A DNA stretch of 11,809 nucleotides, taken from assembly GCF_002506515.1 (NCBI RefSeq), contig NZ_DAXS01000016.1, positions 68,079-79,887 of the forward strand, written 5' to 3'. Below, in pieces: positions 5,726 to 11,809 of this stretch (position 1 is its first letter; each line of letters starts with the position of its first letter). Source of the stretch: Caldivirga sp. UBA161 (GTDB taxonomy: Archaea; Thermoproteota; Thermoprotei; Thermoproteales; Thermocladiaceae). Position numbers and translations under genes: made by a program. Under the pieces are notes generated by a model, which searched no databases, was not told the origin of the DNA, and saw nothing but the letters and a program-made list of their open reading frames with translations.

Positions 5726-6223
5726 TTACTCCTTAATTATCTCCAGCGATATGAATGTTCTAGTGTCTTCAATACCCTCCATTTGGCTCATTATTCGGAG
5801 CAAATCATTAATATGAATCTCCCTAGCTATTATTATTAAGTCATAGTCCCCTGAAACCCTATAAGCCTTCTCTATGGGCATTTCCTTAAGCTTCTCGTAA
5901 ACCTGCTGCCTATACTTAGGTGCAACCTTAGCCATAACTATAGCCTCAGCACCACTCATCCTGAGAACCCTCAGCGCCCTCTCAGTTACATCAACGAACT
6001 CCCTCCCAGTCCTTATTAACCCAAAATCCTTAAGCTTCTTCAAGTGCACTGATAAGGCTTGCCTAGTCATTCCTAGTTCTCTCGCTATCTGATCCTGATC
6101 CGCGTAAACAGTGTATACCCTCAGTGGCTGAGCCTTCTTTAGTAGGAACTGCAGTATTTGAAGCTGCCTTTCCGTTAACTCCCTCCCAATTGGCTCAGAC
6201 TCAACCTGGCTCTCCATACTCAT
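5726..6223 (-). CDS. Lrp/AsnC-family transcriptional regulator
   Basis: This 165-residue DNA-binding regulator has a winged helix-turn-helix in the first half, with IARELGMTRQALSVHLKKL at residues 46-64 and a wing near RTGREFVDVT (71-80). A RAM effector-binding domain follows from about 93 to 163, with VSGDYDLIIIARE at 123-135. The family forms dimers or octamers whose DNA binding responds to amino acids or other small molecules. It has about 20 extra residues before the first helix. The wHTH also has a MarR/ArsR flavour, so family naming within the winged-helix group is less certain than the RAM domain. The mRNA is predicted leaderless, with TATATATA centred 27 nt before the ATG at 6223. Targets are unknown; autoregulation is common in the family. 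Confidence 0.88.
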   Translation of the reverse strand: MSMESQVESEPIGRELTERQLQILQFLLKKAQPLRVYTVYADQDQIARELGMTRQALSVHLKKLKDFGLIRTGREFVDVTERALRVLRMSGAEAIVMAKVAPKYRQQVYEKLKEMPIEKAYRVSGDYDLIIIAREIHINDLLRIMSQMEGIEDTRTFISLEIIKE

Positions 6224-6246
6224 CGAAAAACTAAAAACAGTACTGG

Positions 6247-6254
6247 TATATATA
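6247..6254 (-). promoter_or_regulatory. TATA box of the Lrp-type regulator gene
   Basis: TATATATA is centred 27 nt before the ATG at 6223 on the minus strand. Confidence 0.6.
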
Positions 6255-6355
6255 CTTATTGGTTTATCTACACTATATACTAAAGGAATATGGCATTATC
6301 TTTAAAAATGAACTCGAACTAAGAATACTCTACCTTATTCTATTTAAATCTTTCT

Positions 6356-7375
6356 CTAAATCTCAACATGAATCCTCCTACCTGCAGCATAGTGAACCAG
6401 TATATCGATAAAAGCAGCATACAGGAGTATTAATGATGCATAAATAGCCCAGGAACCAATATATAAGTAAGCTAACCTAAGTAATGCCGCCCCTTCAATC
6501 AGCACTGGTATTTCAAAACCATACCCCCTAGGCCATAGCCATAGGTAACCTGGTATAAGCATGGGTATGCATAGTGAAGACATCATTACCGCAACATAAC
6601 CCACCAGCACCATGTGTAGGGCATTAAGAGGTGAAGCATACATTGAGGCAACTAATGATACTGCCAAACCAAACCTACCCAATACGGCCCCCACTGGATA
6701 CGCCAATGAGAGGCTGGTCCGCTTAGGTAGTGATGATGGGATCCCAAGCACCATCAATTCAAAGAGCACCAATAATGCAACAGAGTAGGGATAGTTAATG
6801 AAGAACATTAAAATTGGTATTGTAAAAAAGACCACATCAAGGTAACTCGGCCTACGCCTATCCTCCACCCTCCTCATTAGGCTGGTTAATGAGGAGAGTG
6901 GGAAGCCTATGAGTGATAGGGAGCTATTCGTCACTATCGCTGTTAAGGCTGATGCTAGACCAATTACTGTAAATATATTTGGGTAAAACAACGGTATTTT
7001 ACCAATTCCCCTCTCAATGAAGACCATTATGTATAGTAAAACCCAAGCAGCTAATAGTGCCTTCCAGATCCACTGATTAAGAATGTACATTAGGGACCAG
7101 GATATAGCTAGGATCCCTATAATTAATGAAACTGGACGTGAGGGCATTAGCTTAGTGAATCCAACATGTTGACTATACATGACGCTTAAGTAAAATAAAA
7201 CTAAGCCACTAATCATTATCCTACCATGAACTCCAGTGAAGTCTACTGATAATATCGGCCCAGTAATCAGTAGGATTAATGATACTATTAATACTGCTTG
7301 AGAAACCCTCACTTGATATTTAAATAACCTACCATATGAACCTGGGGTTAACTTCTCGGTTGCGTAGCCTAGCAT
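6356..7375 (-). CDS. Polytopic membrane protein, unknown function (about 10-11 helices)
   Basis: This 339-residue, very hydrophobic protein is one I cannot assign. Hydrophobic segments lie at about residues 26-47, 51-70, 82-102, 104-120, 131-150, 180-195, 197-214, 225-246, 250-276, 289-309 and 311-328, separated by short loops. The longest is a basic loop at 166-178 (MRRVEDRRRPSYL). Histidines at 50, 70, 254 and 328 fall in or near helices. The pattern NALHMVLVGYVAVMM plus the C-terminal double helix faintly recalls the haem/copper membrane family NnrS, but this is only an impression. It has its own promoter (TTAATAAAG centred 26 nt before the ATG), so it is probably not part of the ATPase transcript even though it follows atpA by 194 bp. 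Confidence 0.75.
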   Translation of the reverse strand: MLGYATEKLTPGSYGRLFKYQVRVSQAVLIVSLILLITGPILSVDFTGVHGRIMISGLVLFYLSVMYSQHVGFTKLMPSRPVSLIIGILAISWSLMYILNQWIWKALLAAWVLLYIMVFIERGIGKIPLFYPNIFTVIGLASALTAIVTNSSLSLIGFPLSSLTSLMRRVEDRRRPSYLDVVFFTIPILMFFINYPYSVALLVLFELMVLGIPSSLPKRTSLSLAYPVGAVLGRFGLAVSLVASMYASPLNALHMVLVGYVAVMMSSLCIPMLIPGYLWLWPRGYGFEIPVLIEGAALLRLAYLYIGSWAIYASLILLYAAFIDILVHYAAGRRIHVEI

Positions 7376-7395
7376 TGACTCATCCTTGGGTTAAA

Positions 7396-7405
7396 CTTTA
7401 TTAAG
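7396..7405. promoter_or_regulatory. Near-palindromic TATA box, possibly bidirectional
   Basis: CTTTATTAAG reads almost the same on both strands. On the minus strand it is centred 26 nt before the membrane-protein ATG at 7375. On the plus strand it would start a transcript near 7427, three bases before the C-box-like GTGATGA at 7430. Confidence 0.5.
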
Positions 7406-7426
7406 AATTACTTATTAATATAGTTC

Positions 7427-7485
7427 TCAGTGATGAACACTCCTGATTATGAACTGGTGAATAAGCCATGCCCCAGACTGATGAT
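7427..7485 (+). ncRNA. Weak candidate C/D-box sRNA
   Basis: The gap between atpA and the membrane-protein gene holds a perfect C box, GTGATGA (7430-7436), a possible C' GTGAATA (7457-7463) and a CTGA D box (7478-7481). The total span is 52 nt, about right for an archaeal methylation guide. The 14 nt before the D box (7464-7477) would be the guide. Against it, the D'-like CTGA (7443-7446) leaves only 6 nt after the C box, and I could not place a rRNA or tRNA target. The plus-strand reading of the TATA box at 7396-7405 has the right spacing. Confidence 0.22.
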
Positions 7486-7569
7486 TAACGCATTTACTGC
7501 CATATTTACTTTCACATTAATATTTGGACTTACTTTAAGGGGTAATATGAATGCCTTATTCTTTTAATG

Positions 7570-9357
7570 TTATTTACTGAACTTAGCCATGAGCCCCCTT
7601 ATATCATCAATAAGCTTCTTCTCGTAATCAGCCAGCACCTTATAATCACTGCTCTTAACCTCCATCTTAAGCCTAATGAGCCTCCTCACTGAATCCAGTT
7701 CCCTAATCGCATTAGCCGGTACGCCGGCATTAATGGCCTCTGAACCAACCCTATAGTATGTTATCATTAATCTAAGTAACCAATACTGCTTCTCCGGAGC
7801 TGAGGGTGTGTCCACTGGGTTGAATGCATCTTGTTTAAGGAAGCCCTCGCGTATCATTGATGCCACATTAAGGATGTGCTTCTCCTGTTCACTTAAGGCC
7901 TCACTCCCAAGTATTCTAACTATTTCAGATAACTCAGCCTCCCTAGTTAAAACCTCTATGGCGATCCTCCTTAACTCAACCCAATCCTCACCAACAGCCT
8001 TACTGTACCAGGAAGCCACTGAGTCTACGTACCTACTGAAGCCTTGAAGCCAATTAATGGCTGGATAATGCCTAGAGTAGGCTAACCTGGCATCAAGAGG
8101 CCAGAAGGCCCCAATGAACCTTAACGTGTGGCTAGTCACTGGTTCAGTGAAGTCACCACCAGGTGGGCTTACTGAGGCGGCTATGGTTAATGAACCTAAT
8201 CCACCGTTAAGCAACTTAACCTTACCAGCCCTCTCATAGAACTCAGCAAGCCTAGTGGGTAAGTAAGCTGGGAACCCCTCCTCACTGGGCATTTCACCAA
8301 TCCTCAACGCCACCTCACGCATAGCCTCAGCCCAACGGCTTGTGGAATCAGCCATCAATAACACATCGTAGCCCTGATCCCTGAAGTACTCAGCTATTGT
8401 TGCACCCATGTATATGCTAGCCTCCCTGGCTGCCACAGGCATGTTAGATGTATTAACTATTATTGTCTCCCTCTCAAGCAATGGACGCCCAGTGGCTGGA
8501 TCAGATAATTTAAGCAAACCCTGTAATGCATCAGCAGCCTCATTACCCCTCTCACCGCATAGAACTGGGACGCTGTACTGCGTCATTGCGTAAAGCATCA
8601 GTGACCTAATTGTCACAGTCTTACCTGAACCAAATGGGCCTGGTATTGAGGCTGCCCCACCCTTAGCTATTGGGAAAACAGTATCAATGACCCTTATTCC
8701 AGTTATTAGTGGGTCACTTGGAGGTAACTTCTCCTGGAATGGCCTCGGCCTCCTAACAGGCCACTTATGCCACATCTTAACCTTAATTAAGCCATCATCA
8801 GTCTCCACCTCTGCAATATCATCATTAAGCGTGTAGTTGCCCTCAGGGGCAATGTACTTGATAACGCCAGGCTTATATAATGGTGGGTAAAGTATCCTAT
8901 GCTCTATTAATTGAGTTTCAGGTACTACCCCGAGGATGGAGCCGACGTTAACCTTATCACCAACCTTAACCCTAGGTATCCACCTCCACTTCTTACTGAA
9001 GTCCAATGGTGGAGCCTTATCGTAATTAATACCCCTAGCTATGAATGGATGCCCAGTTTGGTCAAAAATAACCTTTAATGGCCTTTGGACGCCATCATAG
9101 ACTTGGCCAATTATACCTGGCCCAAGCCAAGCGCTAAGCATTTCACCTGTCCTAACCACTGGTTCACTTGGCTTTATTCCAGTTGTATCTTCGTAGACTT
9201 GTATGAATGCGTCATCACCCTGAACCCTAACAACCTCACCGAATAACCCTAACTCACCCACGAATACTAGCTCGTATAGTTTAGCCCCAGGTAACTCAGC
9301 CTTTATCACTGGCCCATTAACCACAAGTATCCTGCCAGTACCTTGGCTACTCATCAT
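7570..9357 (-). CDS. atpA: A-type ATP synthase catalytic subunit A
   Basis: This 595-residue nucleotide-binding catalytic subunit of the A1 head makes or hydrolyses ATP at the A/B interfaces. The N-terminal beta-barrel (1-75) is followed by the non-homologous insert typical of A/V-type A subunits (about 110-200). The Walker A GPFGSGKT is at 240-247, the catalytic-glutamate region CGERGNE at 267-273, and the Walker B region DVLLMADSTSRWAEAMRE at 331-348. PSEEGFPAYLPTRLAEF at 357-373 and the helical C-terminal domain follow. The length is normal. There is no intein at the P-loop, where some archaeal homologues have one. The ATG overlaps the atpE stop as ATGATGA, and a GAGGTGG Shine-Dalgarno lies 7 nt before the ATG, so it is translated from the atpE message. 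Subunit B is not adjacent. Confidence 0.98.
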   Translation of the reverse strand: MMSSQGTGRILVVNGPVIKAELPGAKLYELVFVGELGLFGEVVRVQGDDAFIQVYEDTTGIKPSEPVVRTGEMLSAWLGPGIIGQVYDGVQRPLKVIFDQTGHPFIARGINYDKAPPLDFSKKWRWIPRVKVGDKVNVGSILGVVPETQLIEHRILYPPLYKPGVIKYIAPEGNYTLNDDIAEVETDDGLIKVKMWHKWPVRRPRPFQEKLPPSDPLITGIRVIDTVFPIAKGGAASIPGPFGSGKTVTIRSLMLYAMTQYSVPVLCGERGNEAADALQGLLKLSDPATGRPLLERETIIVNTSNMPVAAREASIYMGATIAEYFRDQGYDVLLMADSTSRWAEAMREVALRIGEMPSEEGFPAYLPTRLAEFYERAGKVKLLNGGLGSLTIAASVSPPGGDFTEPVTSHTLRFIGAFWPLDARLAYSRHYPAINWLQGFSRYVDSVASWYSKAVGEDWVELRRIAIEVLTREAELSEIVRILGSEALSEQEKHILNVASMIREGFLKQDAFNPVDTPSAPEKQYWLLRLMITYYRVGSEAINAGVPANAIRELDSVRRLIRLKMEVKSSDYKVLADYEKKLIDDIRGLMAKFSK

Positions 9358-9953
9358 TGCTTAACCACCTCATCAGTAACCTCCTTGATTATGCTCCTTA
9401 TATAGTCTATCATACGGTTCAGCACATCATCAATAGTTGCCTCATAGGTCACTGAGCCATCCTTAGTTGATGCTATTAAACCCAGCATGTCCTCACCCCC
9501 ATCCTTAAACTCCACACTAATTCCCATCTTAGCCGCTAGTGATGAAATAAGGGCCTTATCTCTTTGTGAACATACTATAGTTAACTCCTTAGCCTGGGTA
9601 ACATTAATTGCTTGATTAAGAAGCATCATCATTAGCCTACTATACGCATCACTACCCCTCTCAGCATTAATACGCTCCTTAATCCTATTAATGACGCCGT
9701 GGGTTAACTCATCAATTAACGCTAAGTACTCCGCCTTAATACTCATTGATGCATCATATAGCTTATACTCCCTATTTAACATTGCTTGCCTATCCACCTC
9801 CTCAAGTTCACCGCTATGCTTTCTAATCTCATCTTCAACAACACTCATCAACTCAGCCTCATACTTTAAACTAAGGTTGCTAATCCACTCCTCCGAATCA
9901 GCCTTAACCTTATCCATTACACTATTTATTAATTTAATCAACTGCTCAGACAT
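9354..9953 (-). CDS. atpE: A-type ATP synthase subunit E (peripheral stalk)
   Basis: This 199-residue peripheral-stalk subunit pairs with H/G-type helices and holds the A3B3 head still against rotation. The first 100 or so residues are a long charged helix (for example ELEEVDRQAMLNREYKLYDA). The C-terminal globular part has the family pattern in DMLGLIASTKDGSVTYEATI followed by DDVLNRM, matching the G.....DG.....TLD.RLE motif. An upstream in-frame ATG at 9992 would add 13 residues (MLKNLATPLLLLS), but the promoter-like CTTAAAAAC lies within that extension. ATG 9953 (MSEQLIKL) gives a normal length, so it was chosen. The stop overlaps the atpA start by 4 bp (ATGA). It is separated from atpF by 219 bp and probably has its own promoter. 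Confidence 0.92.
   Translation of the reverse strand: MSEQLIKLINSVMDKVKADSEEWISNLSLKYEAELMSVVEDEIRKHSGELEEVDRQAMLNREYKLYDASMSIKAEYLALIDELTHGVINRIKERINAERGSDAYSRLMMMLLNQAINVTQAKELTIVCSQRDKALISSLAAKMGISVEFKDGGEDMLGLIASTKDGSVTYEATIDDVLNRMIDYIRSIIKEVTDEVVKQ
9365..9371 (-). promoter_or_regulatory. Shine-Dalgarno site of atpA
   Basis: GAGGTGG on the minus strand, inside the 3' end of atpE, matches the complement of the archaeal 16S tail (GAGGTGATC). It is 7 nt before the atpA ATG at 9357. It contrasts with the leaderless first genes of this window. Confidence 0.6.
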
Positions 9954-9979
9954 ACTTAACAGCAGTAAGGGGGTTGCTA

Positions 9980-9990
9980 GGTTTTTAAGC
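9980..9990 (-). promoter_or_regulatory. TATA-like box of the atpE-atpA operon
   Basis: GCTTAAAAACC on the minus strand is centred about 32 nt before the ATG at 9953, predicting a leader of about 6 nt. It overlaps the upstream in-frame ATG at 9992, arguing against that codon as the start. Confidence 0.5.
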
Positions 9991-10172
9991 ATATGCTAGC
10001 ATAATTATGGTCATGTTCATTAGTTTTTCGTAAACAACTCCCCTCACCTTCATAGTGCATTAAGTATCTACTTCAATAAATTAAAAGCAGGTTTACTTAA
10101 TGTATTTATTAACCTCGGTTTAAACACGCAAGTACATCATGTTCCTTACCATGCATGACCCAAAGGCTTAGC

Positions 10173-10469
10173 TTAAATACCTAACACAGACCTAAGTATA
10201 GCCATGTAGTTAACTTCCTTATTCTCACTATTACCTAGGGCAGGTACCTCAAGTATTAGTGGCTTCCTAATCCTTGTCCTGAGGTTAATAAACTCTTGAC
10301 CAGCCTCACCACTCACACTGCTTGTAACAAGAATTGCAGCAACATCATCCATACTCATGAATTCCTTAATCCTAGGTACAAGTGACTTAGAGTCTACCAC
10401 ATAACCTTCAAACCCAATTAATCTAAACGCATTAACAGTATCCTCATCACCAAGTACTATAACCCTCAC
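10173..10469 (-). CDS. atpF: A-type ATP synthase subunit F
   Basis: This 98-residue central-stalk subunit binds the base of subunit D and, in the family, adjusts ATPase activity. The N-terminal VIVLGDEDTVNAFRLIGFEG (3-22) is the classic subunit F signature, with the Rossmann-like alternating fold continuing through AAILVTSSV (44-52) and the mobile C-terminal helix at the end. It begins with GTG at 10469. A TATA-like ATTAATAG (about 10490-10497) is centred some 25 nt upstream, so it may have a leaderless transcript of its own. It also lies only 45 bp after the membrane-protein gene on the same strand and could be read through from there. AtpE starts 219 bp further on. Confidence 0.93.
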   Translation of the reverse strand: MRVIVLGDEDTVNAFRLIGFEGYVVDSKSLVPRIKEFMSMDDVAAILVTSSVSGEAGQEFINLRTRIRKPLILEVPALGNSENKEVNYMAILRSVLGI

Positions 10470-10489
10470 AGGTCAGATTCCCTAAACCC

Positions 10490-10497
10490 CCTATTAA
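10490..10497 (-). promoter_or_regulatory. Possible TATA-like box of atpF
   Basis: ATTAATAG on the minus strand is centred about 25 nt before the GTG at 10469, in the 45-bp spacer after the preceding gene. It is a weak match supported mainly by its spacing. Confidence 0.35.
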
Positions 10498-10514
10498 TGC
10501 TTAATCCCATAAAG

Positions 10515-11000
10515 CTACATAATGCCAATTGATATGTAGTAAACCATTAATGTTAATACCACTGTTAGTATGGCTAATGGCACATACCTTGAATCAACAA
10601 GCTTAGATAATGCATACATGAATAATAAGGGTGGCGGCAGGTAAAGTAACGCCATAAATGGTTCAGTTAATGTAACACAAGCATACTTAATTGCCAGCGA
10701 AGTTAAGGAACCAGCCAATGACGCTATGACCCAGTAGACCGTATCCAGTATTGAATTTAAGATTAGGCTCCTATGTAATACTGAACCTATTAAGTAACCC
10801 CTCCTAACCAGCAGCCTCTTCTCAATACTCCTCAAGTAAGATGTATTCATAACGTAACTGGACAGTAAGCCAGTTACTGCATTAGTTACGGCTGTTACCA
10901 CCAGTAGGGTAATTAAATTACCCTTAGTTAAATCCTCAAGAATCATTGCAGTATAGTAGCCGTCCAATACCCCAAGAACCATATATACGTTAAGCCTCAT
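10515..11000 (-). CDS. Membrane protein, possibly VIT1/CCC1-like
   Basis: This 161-residue protein has about four hydrophobic segments (29-50, 85-105, 113-131, 139-159). The start, VLGVLDGYYTAMILEDLTKG (8-27), followed by TNAVTGLLSSYV (39-50) and a charged stretch SIEKRLLVRRG, resembles the opening of the VIT1/CCC1 iron/manganese transporter family (G..DG..T......G, then a small-residue helix ending in a charged segment). In particular it recalls a group of short archaeal relatives. The family's metal-binding glutamate cluster is not seen, so transport of iron or manganese is only a suggestion. It starts 6 bp after the DUF211 stop codon, so the two form an operon. The ATPase F gene follows 45 bp later. 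Confidence 0.65.
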   Translation of the reverse strand: MRLNVYMVLGVLDGYYTAMILEDLTKGNLITLLVVTAVTNAVTGLLSSYVMNTSYLRSIEKRLLVRRGYLIGSVLHRSLILNSILDTVYWVIASLAGSLTSLAIKYACVTLTEPFMALLYLPPPLLFMYALSKLVDSRYVPLAILTVVLTLMVYYISIGIM

Positions 11001-11006
11001 TGTTCA

Positions 11007-11285
11007 CTAACCCTTTAGAATATATTCCCCCACTGAAACCTCATCAATACTCCTTATGACTGCACCATTAACCTCAATAACCCTCTTAACATCATTAAAA
11101 TCCAGTGAACCCTCCATGATTACTTTAAGGCCGAGAACACCTACGTCTGTTTCCTCAACCTTAATGTATACTGCATCAACCCCAGTTAACCTACCTAACT
11201 CACTTGCCAACTTAATGATCTCAAGTTCACTGGGTGCATCCACATCAAGTACAATTCTCCTCAATAATGACTCCTCATTACTCAT
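11007..11285 (-). CDS. DUF211 family protein
   Basis: This 92-residue member of DUF211 is a small archaeal family with a ferredoxin-like fold, known from structural-genomics structures but without a settled function. The typical opening is RRIVLDVDAP (9-18), followed by LASELGRLTGVDAVYIKVEE (26-45) and the closing GAVIRSIDEVSVGEYI (74-89). The beta-alpha-beta repeat resembles small ligand- or metal-sensing domains. It is the first gene of a transcript with the VIT1/CCC1-like membrane protein (6-bp gap), so it may be a soluble partner or regulator of that protein (inference). A TATA-like GTTTATTAA about 29 nt upstream supports ATG 11285. Confidence 0.9.
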   Translation of the reverse strand: MSNEESLLRRIVLDVDAPSELEIIKLASELGRLTGVDAVYIKVEETDVGVLGLKVIMEGSLDFNDVKRVIEVNGAVIRSIDEVSVGEYILKG

Positions 11286-11310
11286 AACATTTGTTAAATT
11301 CAGGAGCTTA

Positions 11311-11319
11311 GTTAATAAA
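11311..11319 (-). promoter_or_regulatory. TATA-like box of the DUF211 operon
   Basis: GTTTATTAA on the minus strand is centred about 29 nt before the ATG at 11285, predicting a leader of about 3 nt. Confidence 0.5.
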
Positions 11320-11389
11320 CTTTACTAAACCAATGCTACTACACTACCTAGTAATCGACATTAAGCGCTTAGTTAGAATAATAACCCCA

Positions 11390-11809
11390 TTATGATCCAA
11401 GAGGCGGCTTAGTCCTCTCCCTCATGCTTTCTATTAACCAAATACCCCTTCTCTCACACTCCTCTACAGCACCTGGCATTGCCCTTAGGCAATAAATAAC
11501 CTTAACCACCCTACCTGGGAATTTACCTGGAAACATACTAACTACCCTACTTATCTTCTCATCTATCCTAGTAACTAACTTAGGCCCAACCCTAGTCTTA
11601 GCCTCACCAATAATAGTCACTTGATTATTAGTCCCATAGACGTCAAACTCAAACTTAGAATTAAGAATAAGCCTATCAGTCCTTAATTCAATACCCTTAT
11701 CTTTAAGTAAATGCATTATCACATCATTAGCCTCTTCCTCAATTGATGAAGTTAAATTATCAAGAGTTCTCTTAATATCATTAATATCTCTCCTCATTCT
11801 TCTTATTTC
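11390..11809 (-). CDS. PD-(D/E)XK nuclease-like coiled-coil protein (5' end beyond the window)
   Basis: The frame is open to the right edge (EIRR before the ATG at 11797), so the protein probably continues upstream; the visible part from that ATG is 135 residues. A charged helical N-terminus (RRDINDIKRTLDNLTSSIEE) looks like the end of a coiled coil. A compact PD-(D/E)XK core follows, with Glu near 22, FEFDVYG with Asp52 (49-55), and the IIGEAKTR motif with Glu65 and Lys67 (62-69). Crenarchaea carry many such proteins (DUF3782-like) with long coiled-coil N-termini, usually of unknown function and sometimes compared with nucleases. The closing CERRGIWLIES is also typical. Catalysis is not proven. 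It is separated from the next gene by 104 bp in which I see only the promoter of DUF211. Confidence 0.7.
   Translation of the reverse strand, partial: EIRRMRRDINDIKRTLDNLTSSIEEEANDVIMHLLKDKGIELRTDRLILNSKFEFDVYGTNNQVTIIGEAKTRVGPKLVTRIDEKISRVVSMFPGKFPGRVVKVIYCLRAMPGAVEECERRGIWLIESMRERTKPPLGS

Noticed and set aside
7376..7569. Broken coding gene between atpA and the membrane-protein gene
   Set aside because: No frame gives a recognisable protein fragment. Stops are frequent on both strands.
7808..8593. Plus-strand frames of 79 and 61 codons opposite atpA
   Set aside because: They are shadows of atpA with no promoter or ribosome site and no recognisable product.
9691..9999. 102-codon plus-strand frame opposite atpE
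   Set aside because: It is a mirror of the well-supported atpE coding strand, with Ser/Leu-rich low-complexity translation and no family signature.
1..11809. CRISPR array, insertion sequence, tRNA or rRNA genes
   Set aside because: I saw no regularly spaced repeats, no transposase motifs or terminal inverted repeats with target duplications, and no tRNA T-arm pattern in any gap.

Overview
The window reads as chromosomal DNA of a hyperthermophilic crenarchaeon, most likely a member of the Thermoproteales close to Caldivirga or Vulcanisaeta (inferred from gene content and style, not from a search). The evidence is archaeal A-type ATP synthase subunits, archaeal-only families (DUF211, a stand-alone RAM domain), a Sulfolobus-like Fe/Mn superoxide dismutase, Arg codons that are almost all AGG/AGA, and a promoter style in which a TATA-like box lies about 26 nt before the start codon. 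That spacing implies leaderless mRNAs for most first genes, while genes inside operons carry Shine-Dalgarno motifs complementary to the archaeal 16S 3' end (GAGGTG, GGTGA).

Layout. Positions 1-725 (minus) hold a split UxaA-type sugar-acid dehydratase: a small SAF-domain subunit followed by the large subunit, which runs off the left edge. Divergent from it is a beta-hydroxyacid dehydrogenase (843-1736, plus), then the A-ATPase central-stalk subunit D (1776-2405). A 226-bp gap follows with a strong predicted RNA hairpin and its own TATA-like box. Next come thioredoxin reductase (2632-3663), a 317-bp non-coding gap with a weaker hairpin, a stand-alone Lrp/AsnC ligand-binding domain (3981-4217, minus), a small cysteine-less thioredoxin-fold-like protein (4347-4550, minus), and superoxide dismutase (4733-5359, plus). 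From 5361 to the right edge everything is on the minus strand. In transcription order this is a 5'-truncated PD-(D/E)XK-like protein, DUF211, a possible VIT1/CCC1-like membrane protein, A-ATPase subunits F, E and A, an unknown polytopic membrane protein, an Lrp/AsnC regulator and a small two-helix membrane protein.

How it fits together. The A-ATPase genes are scattered: D is more than 5 kb from A and on the opposite strand, and subunit B is not next to A. F has an apparent promoter of its own, and E-A form a tight overlapping pair. The 2.6-5.4 kb section groups oxygen/thiol-redox functions (thioredoxin reductase, superoxide dismutase, a Grx-like fold) with two RAM-domain proteins that may be regulators. 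I saw no IS element, CRISPR array, tRNA or rRNA. The least explained DNA is the structured gap after atpD (2405-2600) and the gap after atpA (7376-7569), which has C/D-box-like motifs. Two gene starts (thioredoxin reductase and atpE) should be moved inward from the longest ORF on promoter and homology grounds.
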